From NCBI GenBank assembly GCA_031274985.1, contig JAISPK010000086.1:1-8690 (forward strand): DNA of 8,690 nt, written 5' to 3'. This document shows, one piece after another, positions 1 through 5,526 of this stretch. Source of the DNA: Coriobacteriales bacterium (GTDB taxonomy: Bacteria; Actinomycetota; Coriobacteriia; Coriobacteriales; UBA8131). Each line of letters starts with the position of its first letter. Position 1 is the stretch's first letter. The translations under genes and the position numbers were made by a program. Below the pieces are notes generated by a model that made no database searches, was not told where the DNA came from, and saw only the letters and a program-made list of their open reading frames with translations.

Positions 1-52
1 GGGGGGGAAGGCTCAGGATGACAGGGGGGGAAGGCTCAGGATGACAGGGGGG
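1..52. repeat. Tandem G-rich repeat, two copies of 23 bp
   Basis: Two direct copies of a unit built from AAGGCTCAGGATGACA followed by a run of seven and then six G start at 8 and 31, with part of a G run before them. The CTCAGGATGACA core is the right arm of the longer inverted repeat at 890-934. These are short intergenic repeats of the GTCATNCTGAG type, which are dispersed in many bacterial genomes. The contig begins inside them, which fits an assembly break at a repeat. Confidence 0.8.
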
Positions 53-71
53 TGCGGGAACGACAGAGGGG
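53..71. repeat. Left copy of a 19-bp terminal inverted repeat
   Basis: TGCGGGAACGACAGAGGGG at 53-71 is the exact reverse complement of 8557-8575 near the other end of the window. Its core, GCGGGAACGACA, belongs to a second short repeat family that sits directly beside the CTCAGGATGACA family at both ends. It most likely marks dispersed repeats that stopped the assembly, not the ends of one mobile element. Confidence 0.75.
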
Positions 72-173
72 ACGCTTGTCCTGCCACTGGTAATAGTTTC
101 GAATCTTTCAAGGTGCAAATGCGTAGTATAGCAGGTTGAGAGATACTTGCGGGCTTTGAGAGCTTCTCAGGTC

Positions 174-201
174 ACTGCTCCTCACCTAGGCGATGAGCAG
201 T
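174..201. other. Stem-loop spanning the higA stop codon
   Basis: ACTGCTC (174-180) pairs perfectly with GAGCAGT (195-201) around a 14-base loop that contains the higA stop codon. On the minus strand, the higBA sense, no T run follows, so it is not a convincing intrinsic terminator in that direction. On the plus strand TTTTAT follows, but no plus-strand gene is seen upstream. It could stabilise the 3' end of the message. Confidence 0.3.
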
Positions 202-509
202 TTTATCTCCTCGTACTCATTGAGGTGCAGATCCAATTCATCCCATATGTCAACCTTGCGTTGTAAGTTGAGCCAAAAATCCGGTGATGTTCCAAAAATC
301 CTGCCAAGTCGCAGTGCCATACTGGTGCTGATCGCTCGCTTTTCTCTGATAAGCTCATGTATTGACTGACGAGATACAGACAGCAACTCTGCAAGTGTTG
401 CAACCGATAAGCCATAGTCAGGCATAAACTCTTCACGAAGAATCGCTCCCGGATGAGTTGGTTTTCTTGTCATGATCTGTATGTCCGTATCGAGATAATG
501 ATTTGTCAT
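186..509 (-). CDS. higA: HigA-family antitoxin, XRE helix-turn-helix
   Basis: A protein of 107 residues is the antitoxin and autorepressor partner of the HigB toxin encoded just upstream. The family signatures are visible: RKPTHPGAILREEF near residues 14-27, a helix-turn-helix in the segment LAELLSVSRQSIHELI, then KRAIS, LRLGRIFGTSPDFWLNLQ, which closes the VapI/HigA domain. The start at 509 was chosen because AGGTGAG sits four bases before the ATG. The same frame stays open to 569, but that extension overlaps higB. An inner ATG at 473, where many homologues begin, has a poorer ribosome site. The gene starts 13 bp after the higB stop, in the toxin-first order typical of higBA. By family, HigA neutralises HigB and represses the promoter at 811-839. 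Confidence 0.93.
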   Translation of the reverse strand: MTNHYLDTDIQIMTRKPTHPGAILREEFMPDYGLSVATLAELLSVSRQSIHELIREKRAISTSMALRLGRIFGTSPDFWLNLQRKVDIWDELDLHLNEYEEIKLLIA

Positions 510-522
510 TTTCTCACCTGCT

Positions 523-804
523 CTAGTGGTAGTCGCATATCTCTCCATCAAATGCGTTTTCCTCATCAAAAGTAAAGCATACCCGCCATTGGTCGTTGAT
601 TGATATTGCCTGTTGCCCTGCTCCTGACCCTTTTAACGCATGCAGCTTATTGCCTGGAGGTACTCTCAAGTCATTTATGCTTTGTGCTGAATCGATCATG
701 TCGAGTTTTCTTATTGCCCGGTCTAGTGTCTCGGGGGGCAGTTTCTTTGATTGCCCTGTCAGAAAAATCTTCTCAGTCTCATTATTTGCAAAGGTCTTTA
801 TCAT
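523..804 (-). CDS. higB: HigB-family toxin (RelE-like mRNA interferase)
   Basis: A protein of 93 residues matches the HigB/RelE-like toxin family, which cleaves mRNA on the ribosome. It has the typical beginning MIKTFANNETEKIF, a central LHALKG-x-GAGQQAISIN segment, and the ending DQWRVCFTF followed by CDYH. Many family members have Trp where this one has the second Gln of GQQAIS, a mild deviation. The ATG at 804 was chosen because family members start MIK and because the promoter places transcription almost on this codon. A GTG at 825 in the same frame would add seven residues but lies between the promoter boxes. The 13 bp gap to higA indicates one operon. Nothing suggests inactivation: the frame is intact and of full family length. 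Confidence 0.92.
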   Translation of the reverse strand: MIKTFANNETEKIFLTGQSKKLPPETLDRAIRKLDMIDSAQSINDLRVPPGNKLHALKGSGAGQQAISINDQWRVCFTFDEENAFDGEICDYH

Positions 805-810
805 TTCCTG

Positions 811-839
811 GTTGTAATGTGTCACGTTACATTTGTCAA
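811..839 (-). promoter_or_regulatory. higBA promoter with internal operator-like palindrome
   Basis: On the minus strand a perfect -35 box TTGACA (839-834) is followed after exactly 17 bp by TACAAC (816-811, four of six matches to TATAAT). Between and across them lies the inverted repeat TGTAA-N9-TTACA (813-831), placed where a HigA dimer would block RNA polymerase. The predicted transcription start is about 805-804, at the A of the higB ATG, so the toxin message may have no leader. The assignment rests on motif and spacing only. Confidence 0.6.
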
Positions 840-889
840 TTGATGGAGGGGTTACTGTCGAAGACGTTATTGGTGGAGGCGCGGCAGTC

Positions 890-966
890 TGTCATGTTGA
901 GCGAAAGATCCTTCGGCTTCGCCTCAGGATGACAGGGGGGGGGGAAGGCTTCAGGATGACAGGGGG
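890..966. repeat. Inverted repeat plus tandem half-units
   Basis: Positions 890-934 form a 45-bp imperfect inverted repeat: the left arm TGTCATGTTGAGCGAA and the right arm TTCGCCTCAGGATGACA pair except for a two-base mismatch and one bulged base, around a centre with AGATCCTTCGGC. A run of ten G follows, then a half unit (945-966) that repeats the right arm with an extra T, then AAGGCTTT as the start of another. The same half unit is found at 8-52. This is a dispersed intergenic element that could form a hairpin in RNA. The last unit reads into the end of the gene at 951-1439. Confidence 0.75.
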
Positions 967-1439
967 AAGGCTTTGAGTATCCCGGCAATCAGCTCAAAGG
1001 CCATGGTGTCGATACCGTCATAGTTTCTGAGCCGTGGCCCGGCAACGTTGAGGTCCAGCTCGTCTCCCAGAGTGTCAAGCCAGGCAAGCGCAGCAACAAC
1101 GTCTACGTGTTCAAGTACCAGGCAGGGTTTTTTGTATTCTGAGGCTATATCGATGGTGTATTCGGTTCCAACCGATCTTTTAAGATCATGCGGAAACAAA
1201 ACGAGGGTGGCGTCAGAGTCGCGCACATTCCAGGCAGTTCTCTCGTAATAGTCACTGGTAGGAGTTTCAACAAGCTCCGGATATTGTTCAAGGAGCCCGG
1301 GCGGCTCGGGGAAATCCTCGGCAAGACCCCCTTTGGGACACCATCCGCATATTGGCACTCCCAGGCTTTTCGCAGCATCAAGGGCACCTCTGTCCACCCC
1401 GGTTTGAGCGCCGCTGCGAATTGTTTTGATCTTACTCAT
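951..1439 (-). CDS. cpYpsA-type SLOG protein ('molybdenum carrier' family)
   Basis: A protein of 162 residues belongs to the circularly permuted YpsA SLOG family, long annotated as putative molybdenum carrier. SLOG domains are Rossmann-like folds that bind nucleotides or nucleotide-derived ligands; the ligand here is unknown. Visible motifs are SGAQTGVDRGALDAA (residues 9-23), GWCPKGGLAEDF (32-43), RTAWNVRDSDATLVLF (67-82) and LNVAGPR (130-136). The ATG at 1439 has GAGG shortly upstream and starts 17 bp after the ATPase stop. The longer frame to 1538 overlaps the ATPase and is not needed. The C-terminal residues AFPLSS and the stop are encoded by the repeat at 945-966, so the original end may have been replaced. 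Operon position suggests a role linked to metal stress, but this is inference. Confidence 0.85.
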   Translation of the reverse strand: MSKIKTIRSGAQTGVDRGALDAAKSLGVPICGWCPKGGLAEDFPEPPGLLEQYPELVETPTSDYYERTAWNVRDSDATLVLFPHDLKRSVGTEYTIDIASEYKKPCLVLEHVDVVAALAWLDTLGDELDLNVAGPRLRNYDGIDTMAFELIAGILKAFPLSS

Positions 1440-1456
1440 GTAACCTCGCTTATCAG

Positions 1457-3241
1457 TTACAGCCGCGCACGAAGCAACCGCATGCCATAGAGCAAAACCA
1501 CTACCAGCACTCCGGTGTCGGCCGCTATAGCCATCCACATGCCGGTGATGCCGGCGATGGTAAGCCCGAGCACCACCAGTTTGACCCCCAGGGCAAAGAT
1601 GATGGTGGTATAGATGGTGCGCATCACCTTGCGAGAAAGCTTAATAAGTCGCGGCAGGCCCAGGAGACTGACGTCCATCACCGCCACAACGGCTGCCTCT
1701 ATTGCTGGGTCTGTACCAAGCGCTCCCATAGCAATGCCTACGTCAGCCAGGGCCAGAGCCGGAGCATCGTTGATGCCGTCGCCTACCATAGCCACGGTAC
1801 CGTAAGTGTCTTTGAGGATGCCCGTTAACCTCAGCTTGTCTTCAGGCATGAGCTCCGCATGGTACTCGGTAAGATGTGCCTGCTTTGCTATATGCTCTAC
1901 GGCCTCCTGTTTGTCGCCCGACAGCAGCACCGTGTGAGCGATTCCCAGTTTTGACAGCTGATCCATGACAGCCGGGGCTTCTGGACGCAGTTCGTCTCGA
2001 AGATGTGCACGGTTGAGGCTGGCACCCCGGGTGAGGGTACCGGTCTTGTCAAAGGCTATAGCTTTGAGACTGGCACTGAGCTCCAAAAAGGCGCCCCCTT
2101 TAACCAGCACGCCACAGCGTGCAGCGCGCGTCAGCCCGCACACCACGCTCACCGGAGTTGCAATAACCAGAGCGCAGGGGCAGGCAACAACCAACAGCGA
2201 GAGCGCGCGATACACCCAGATATCAAAGCCTCCCCAGACAACCAAACCGCTTGCGCTGAGCAGCGAAGGCACCAAAGCCACCGCAACGGCAACAGCAAGC
2301 ACTGTCGGGGTGTAGTACCGGGCAAAGCGGTTGATGAATCGCTCGTAAGGAGTACGTTGGGCCTGTGACTGCTCAACGAGGGTCACAATGCGTGCGAGCG
2401 TTGAGTCTTCAACAGTGGCAGTAGTCTTGATTTGAATATGGCCTCTCAAGATGATGGCGCCGGAATAGACCGGTTCATTCACCGTTTTATCTACGGGGTG
2501 CGACTCCCCCGTGATGGCAGCTTCGTCAATTCGTGAGCTGCCCTTTATAATAATGCCATCGAGCGGGATGCGTGAGCCGGGTTTGACGATGATCGTCTCT
2601 CCCCTGCCAACCTCCTCGGGGCGCATCTCGATTCTCTTCTTGCCCCTTAACACCTCAGCAACAGGAGGCGTGAGTTCCAGCAGGCTGGAGATAGAGTGAC
2701 GATTGCGGTTGGTTGCAAAGCCTTCCAGCCACATACCAAATCCAAAGAGGGCCACCACCACGGCCGCCTCAGAGAATTGACCCAGGGCAGAAGCTCCGAC
2801 AATAGCCACCAGCATCAGGATACTAATATCGATGCTGCGGCGAAGCACCGACTCTTTGATCTGGGGAAACATCATGATGAGCCCTATAAGACTGGCCCCA
2901 GCGCAAACGATGGCTGATGCCACAAACAGGCTCTCTCCGCCAACGATCTGCAGCGTCGTTCCTGCTACCGCGAGTACAGCGCAGGCAATGAGAAGGGGTA
3001 GTTTATAGCCGCCTATTCCGTCAGCATCTTGCTCAAAGCTCTGGCAGGAGCAGCCGTCAAAATCCACTTCTGACTCCTGCGCAGAGCTGGAGCAACAGCC
3101 TGCATTCGCAGACTGCCCGTCCTCCACTGACCTCTTTTCTCCAGGTTTCTGTACAGAGCTGGAGCAACAGCCTGCATTCGCAGACTGCCCAAGTCCCACT
3201 GACTTCTCTTCTTCATGCACCGTATGACAAGAACATCCCAT
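1457..3241 (-). CDS. P1B-2 heavy-metal ATPase lacking the nucleotide-binding domain
   Basis: A protein of 594 residues is a Zn/Cd/Pb-type P1B ATPase (CadA/ZntA group) of the cytoplasmic membrane. The N-terminal ~75 residues lack a GMTCxxC domain and instead are Cys-rich: GCSC, two GCCSSS motifs and GCSC. Then come membrane segments (about 80-175), the actuator loop with ITGESHPVDK (243-252), the CPC metal site in VVACPCALVIATP (351-363), DKTGTLT (398-404), LLSGDK (439-444), GDGINDAPALA (488-498), and the last membrane pair with a conserved Lys in LGVK (554) and ADTG (574-577), as in P1B-2 pumps. Only 38 residues separate DKTGTLT from SGDK. About 110-130 residues, including the HP motif and ATP pocket, are absent, and the reading frame is intact. 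ATP-driven transport is therefore doubtful. It may be a pseudo-pump, a sensor or an in-frame deletion. The ATG at 3241 has a weak ribosome site 14 bp after the repressor gene. Confidence 0.9.
   Translation of the reverse strand: MGCSCHTVHEEEKSVGLGQSANAGCCSSSVQKPGEKRSVEDGQSANAGCCSSSAQESEVDFDGCSCQSFEQDADGIGGYKLPLLIACAVLAVAGTTLQIVGGESLFVASAIVCAGASLIGLIMMFPQIKESVLRRSIDISILMLVAIVGASALGQFSEAAVVVALFGFGMWLEGFATNRNRHSISSLLELTPPVAEVLRGKKRIEMRPEEVGRGETIIVKPGSRIPLDGIIIKGSSRIDEAAITGESHPVDKTVNEPVYSGAIILRGHIQIKTTATVEDSTLARIVTLVEQSQAQRTPYERFINRFARYYTPTVLAVAVAVALVPSLLSASGLVVWGGFDIWVYRALSLLVVACPCALVIATPVSVVCGLTRAARCGVLVKGGAFLELSASLKAIAFDKTGTLTRGASLNRAHLRDELRPEAPAVMDQLSKLGIAHTVLLSGDKQEAVEHIAKQAHLTEYHAELMPEDKLRLTGILKDTYGTVAMVGDGINDAPALALADVGIAMGALGTDPAIEAAVVAVMDVSLLGLPRLIKLSRKVMRTIYTTIIFALGVKLVVLGLTIAGITGMWMAIAADTGVLVVVLLYGMRLLRARL
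3082..3190 (-). repeat. 72-bp in-frame duplication coding a Cys-rich 24-residue repeat
   Basis: A 37-bp block is identical at 3082-3118 and 3154-3190, exactly 72 bp apart, and similarity continues past the identical block on its right-hand side. In the ATPase it encodes two copies of GQSANAGCCSSS within a 24-residue period. The unit is a whole number of codons, so the duplication keeps the frame and doubles the Cys-Cys motif. The perfect core suggests a recent duplication or selection for the motif. Confidence 0.9.
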
Positions 3242-3255
3242 AATTACTACTTTTT

Positions 3256-3558
3256 CTATTCTGAAGCGTGTTCAATACCCTCGCGGAGCATGCTGATTAC
3301 ATGGTCGTCTGACAATTTGTAAATCACTCGTTTGCCTTCTCTGCGGGCACGCACCAGATCAATGTCTCTGAGCAGTCTGAGCTGATGACTCACCGCGCTC
3401 TGCGAAACCTCACAGAGCTTCTGGAGCTCATTGACGCCCAGTTCTCCCTCCTCCAGGGAAGCCAGGATCTTAAAACGCGTCGAGTCAGCAAGGGCAGAGA
3501 ATATCTGTGTTGCTTTATAGATAACCTCATCGTCCGGCATCATTCGAGTCATTCTCAT
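3256..3558 (-). CDS. ArsR/SmtB-family metal-responsive repressor, alpha-5 zinc-site type
   Basis: A winged-helix repressor of about 100 residues that should bind DNA as a dimer and let go when zinc or a similar ion binds. The recognition helix is in CEVSQSAVSHQLRLLRD and the wing in REGKRVIYKL. The last helix carries D-x-H-x10-H-x2-E (in YKLSDDHV and IEHASE), the exact spacing of the SmtB/CzrA interfacial zinc site. The ELCVCD cysteines of CadC-type sensors are absent (ELGVNE here), so this is an alpha-5 sensor. The ATG at 3558 was chosen because AAAGG lies seven bases before it. A GTG at 3573 adds five residues but its G-rich site is too close. The gene heads the operon with the ATPase and probably controls it through the operator at 3596-3621. 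Confidence 0.9.
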   Translation of the reverse strand: MRMTRMMPDDEVIYKATQIFSALADSTRFKILASLEEGELGVNELQKLCEVSQSAVSHQLRLLRDIDLVRARREGKRVIYKLSDDHVISMLREGIEHASE

Positions 3559-3595
3559 ATCGCTGCCTTTCACCCCTCCCCCGCGTAGTTCTTTC

Positions 3596-3643
3596 TATAT
3601 ATGTGCATGTGCTCATAATAAGGTAGTATCTCTTTGCTGTCAA
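3596..3643 (-). promoter_or_regulatory. Metal-operon promoter with SmtB-like operator
   Basis: On the minus strand TTGACA (3643-3638, perfect) and TATTAT (3620-3615, five of six) are separated by the ideal 17 bp. Overlapping the -10 box and the predicted start near 3608 is an inverted repeat, TATGTGCA-TG-TGCTCATA (3600-3617), with one mismatch in eight pairs. This follows the 12-2-12 design of SmtB/CzrA-family operators, and its place explains repression by steric block. The regulator is encoded immediately downstream, so this is most likely an autoregulatory site. Confidence 0.75.
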
Positions 3644-3653
3644 AAGTTTTTTG

Positions 3654-3709
3654 TTGCAACTCATTGGTTTTCACGGAATAATCCGTGCATTAGAGGTAAT
3701 TTTCCTCTA
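3654..3709 (+). promoter_or_regulatory. Divergent promoter with palindrome on the -10 box and a leader hairpin
   Basis: On the plus strand TTGCAA (3654-3659) and AATAAT (3677-3682, five of six) are 17 bp apart. The perfect inverted repeat CACGGA-ATAA-TCCGTG (3672-3687) is centred on the -10 box, as an operator would be. Transcription would begin near 3689. The short leader then contains TAGAGG-N7-CCTCTA (3691-3709), a six-pair stem that would hide the only Shine-Dalgarno-like AGAGG and the A of the ATG at 3709. Promoter and hairpin are predicted from pattern alone. Confidence 0.45.
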
Positions 3710-4932
3710 TGCTTGTACGAAGTATGGCGATAGTGGGAGGGGCGCCAGGGACAATGAATTCTCTGCGTGAAGTGCGATCCTACAAGCGAGTTTTGTCAGA
3801 TAAGCTGAGCGACGCGGTAAGCAGGCGGAGTTTTATTTTGCTTGCAGGGGCAGCAGTGGTTATCGGCGGTCTTGGCCCTCTCACCTGGAAGATGTTCAGG
3901 GGAATCAATTTTTCGCTCACCGAGCCTGAACGCATCCAGACCCTTGAGATCCGCGGGGAAACCATTCAGTTCTTGGATCACAACAGTAAACGAGCTCTTG
4001 TCAGAGAGTTTCAACTCATGCCCATTGATTTTTCTCATCCCGCAGCAGTAAGCGCCGAAGGGCTACCTGGTGCGGTCTATGGCTTTCAGGCTCTTGCCCG
4101 GGCAAATCTGATGCCGGATTCAGTCAAGACCAGTGATCCGGAAAGAATCACCATAGAAAAGGTGCCCGAAGACGTTTTAAGTCTCGAAGATGAGTACCAT
4201 TATGATCTGTATCTGATAACGGTGGCCAACCCCGGTACGGTCGAGAGCTTCTCCACAGAAGCCGTTTATACCCGGGCTACAACCAGCGAAGAACCCTGGC
4301 GTGAATACCAGATTCCCGATGAGAACGGCGATCCTCTGCTCTTGGACGAGCTGATCACCCGCCGAGAAGACCCCTTCACTCCCCTCGCCAACGAACCAGC
4401 TTCGTTAGCGACACTCTATAAGTGTGCAGCGAAGGGCTCTATAATCGAAGCACTCTGTAGCCTGGGCTCGCAGATTAAGTCAAGCGGAGAAGCACCTACA
4501 GAATCCTTGCAAAGTGAGCTCAACCGAAAATCCGATATTGATGTTGTTGCTAGTGGATTGGCTTCTTGCGTCAATCGATGCATCCTGGGAATCTCGATTA
4601 TCCAGAAGTACTTTGAACTGCGCAGGGAACCAGCACCTGAAATGAGGATAGTCCCCACAAGCGCCGTGGGCAGAGCGGGCGAGTTTGGCCACGCAGAGCT
4701 GCAGATCAAATCAGACGATGGTCTCTGGCTGGACTTTGACGTAAAGGCTACCTGGGAAACAGGCATCTTTCAGCCGGTGGCCAGCGTGCCTAATGACGGC
4801 TACGACTTTTTCGAAGACTGGCGGATCTGGGCGGCCCGGGAGATCCCCGGCATTAACACCTATGACAGGGAATCAAATATCTGTGTGGCCAGCGATTACC
4901 TCCATACCACCGTTGAGTTGCGCAGAACCTAG
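3709..4932 (+). CDS. Tat-signal, membrane-anchored transglutaminase-like protein
   Basis: A protein of 407 residues that I cannot place in a named family. Residues 38-56 form a twin-arginine signal: SRRSFIL followed by a hydrophobic stretch AGAAVVIGGLG, so the bulk should be exported, folded, and possibly kept as an N-terminal anchor. The C-terminal part looks like a transglutaminase-like (papain-fold) core: GLASC (C287) before a helix, GHAEL (H328), and WLDFDVKATW (D342 or D344), matching the usual Cys, HAW-x-E and W-x-D-x-D order. A peptidase or cross-linking role is inference. Starts at 3709, 3724 and 3754 are all possible; 3754 gives the most typical Tat signal length and has AGGG three bases before it, while 3709 has a distant, hairpin-masked AGAGG. 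The gene stands alone, divergent from the metal operon. Confidence 0.7.
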   Translation: MLVRSMAIVGGAPGTMNSLREVRSYKRVLSDKLSDAVSRRSFILLAGAAVVIGGLGPLTWKMFRGINFSLTEPERIQTLEIRGETIQFLDHNSKRALVREFQLMPIDFSHPAAVSAEGLPGAVYGFQALARANLMPDSVKTSDPERITIEKVPEDVLSLEDEYHYDLYLITVANPGTVESFSTEAVYTRATTSEEPWREYQIPDENGDPLLLDELITRREDPFTPLANEPASLATLYKCAAKGSIIEALCSLGSQIKSSGEAPTESLQSELNRKSDIDVVASGLASCVNRCILGISIIQKYFELRREPAPEMRIVPTSAVGRAGEFGHAELQIKSDDGLWLDFDVKATWETGIFQPVASVPNDGYDFFEDWRIWAAREIPGINTYDRESNICVASDYLHTTVELRRT

Positions 4933-4979
4933 CCGCGTTGAGTTGCACAGAGGCTAACCGGGTTGAGCGAGTCTGGTAA
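4910..4979 (+). repeat. Three imperfect tandem repeats over a stop codon
   Basis: Three diverged units of 22-25 bp follow one another: at 4910 (CCGTTGAGTTGCGCAGA...), at 4933 (CCGCGTTGAGTTGCACAGA...) and at 4958 (CCGGGTTGAGCGAG...). The first encodes the last residues VELRRT and the TAG stop of the gene at 3709-4932. The rest fill most of the 57-bp gap to the convergent gene. No hairpin with a T run is seen here, so no terminator can be assigned between the two converging genes. Confidence 0.55.
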
Positions 4980-4989
4980 ACGCCGCATC

Positions 4990-5526
4990 TTACAGGTCTA
5001 TGAAAGCTACATCCTTTACTTTTGCCCCTTCAATAGTGAGCACAGCAACTCCCGGATGATTGCCATCCCGGGGCAGGTGGATTGCGCCGGGGCAGATTGT
5101 GTGGGAGTTTGTTTCAGGGAGCCATTTGCGCCGATGGGTATGCCCGTGAATCCAGACCCTTTCAGGCACGGGCTGCTCATCAGAGAGCAACGTCACCTGC
5201 TGCTTGAGATGGTAGAGGTCATCATCGCTGTGGGTCATAAAAAAGCGAACGCCGCCGATAGTCAGATTGCTGATGCTGGCGGCAACTTTGCCCGTGTTGG
5301 TGAAGTATTCATCTGCCAGGTCGCCGGGGCTATTACCCAGCACTGCAGTGACCGGCGCAATCATCCCCAGCTCGTCGAGTATGATCTGCCCGTGCCATAC
5401 CGACACACTGCCAATGTCACCGGCATGCAGGATATAATCGCAGCCGCCAAAAGCACCGAGAACGCCTTCTGGAAGTGTCTTGCCGTGTGTGTCGCTGATT
5501 ATCCCTACGCGATACGTGTCTGCCAT
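4990..5526 (-). CDS. YfcE/MJ0936-type metallophosphoesterase
   Basis: A 178-residue, single-domain calcineurin-like phosphoesterase of the YfcE group, cytosolic by its lack of signal or membrane segments. The metal-binding motifs appear in order: ISDTHG (residues 10-15), HAGD (34-37), LGN (63-65), MTHSD (97-101) and GHTH (128-131), followed by ICPGAIHLPR, the usual 'NPGS-x-PR' position. Family members bind two metal ions, often manganese, and cleave phosphodiesters such as model substrates in vitro; the physiological substrate is often unknown and is unknown here. The LGNSPGD segment differs from the common RGNCD. The ATG at 5526 has GGGGGG four bases upstream. It lies 73 bp behind uvrA on the same strand, so read-through transcription is possible. 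A separate role is equally likely. Confidence 0.92.
   Translation of the reverse strand: MADTYRVGIISDTHGKTLPEGVLGAFGGCDYILHAGDIGSVSVWHGQIILDELGMIAPVTAVLGNSPGDLADEYFTNTGKVAASISNLTIGGVRFFMTHSDDDLYHLKQQVTLLSDEQPVPERVWIHGHTHRRKWLPETNSHTICPGAIHLPRDGNHPGVAVLTIEGAKVKDVAFIDL

Noticed and set aside
1..52. Possible CRISPR array
   Set aside because: Copies abut one another with only G runs between them; there are no unique spacers and no cas genes.
96..105. GTTTCGAATC, similar to a tRNA T-loop
   Set aside because: The bases on either side do not form a T-stem, and no acceptor, D or anticodon arm is found nearby.
600..932. Plus-strand open frame of 110 codons with hydrophobic stretches
   Set aside because: It is antisense to higB and runs into repeat DNA; the hydrophobicity is a by-product of the antisense frame.
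1900..2070. A frameshift as the cause of the short ATPase
   Set aside because: The frame is continuous from DKTGTLT through RPEA to SGDK, and no N-domain-like sequence was seen in the other frames; sequence is missing, not shifted.
3013..3216. Minus-strand open frame of 67 codons overlapping the ATPase start
   Set aside because: It is an out-of-frame reading of the duplicated Cys-rich region; the ATPase frame carries the conserved sequence.
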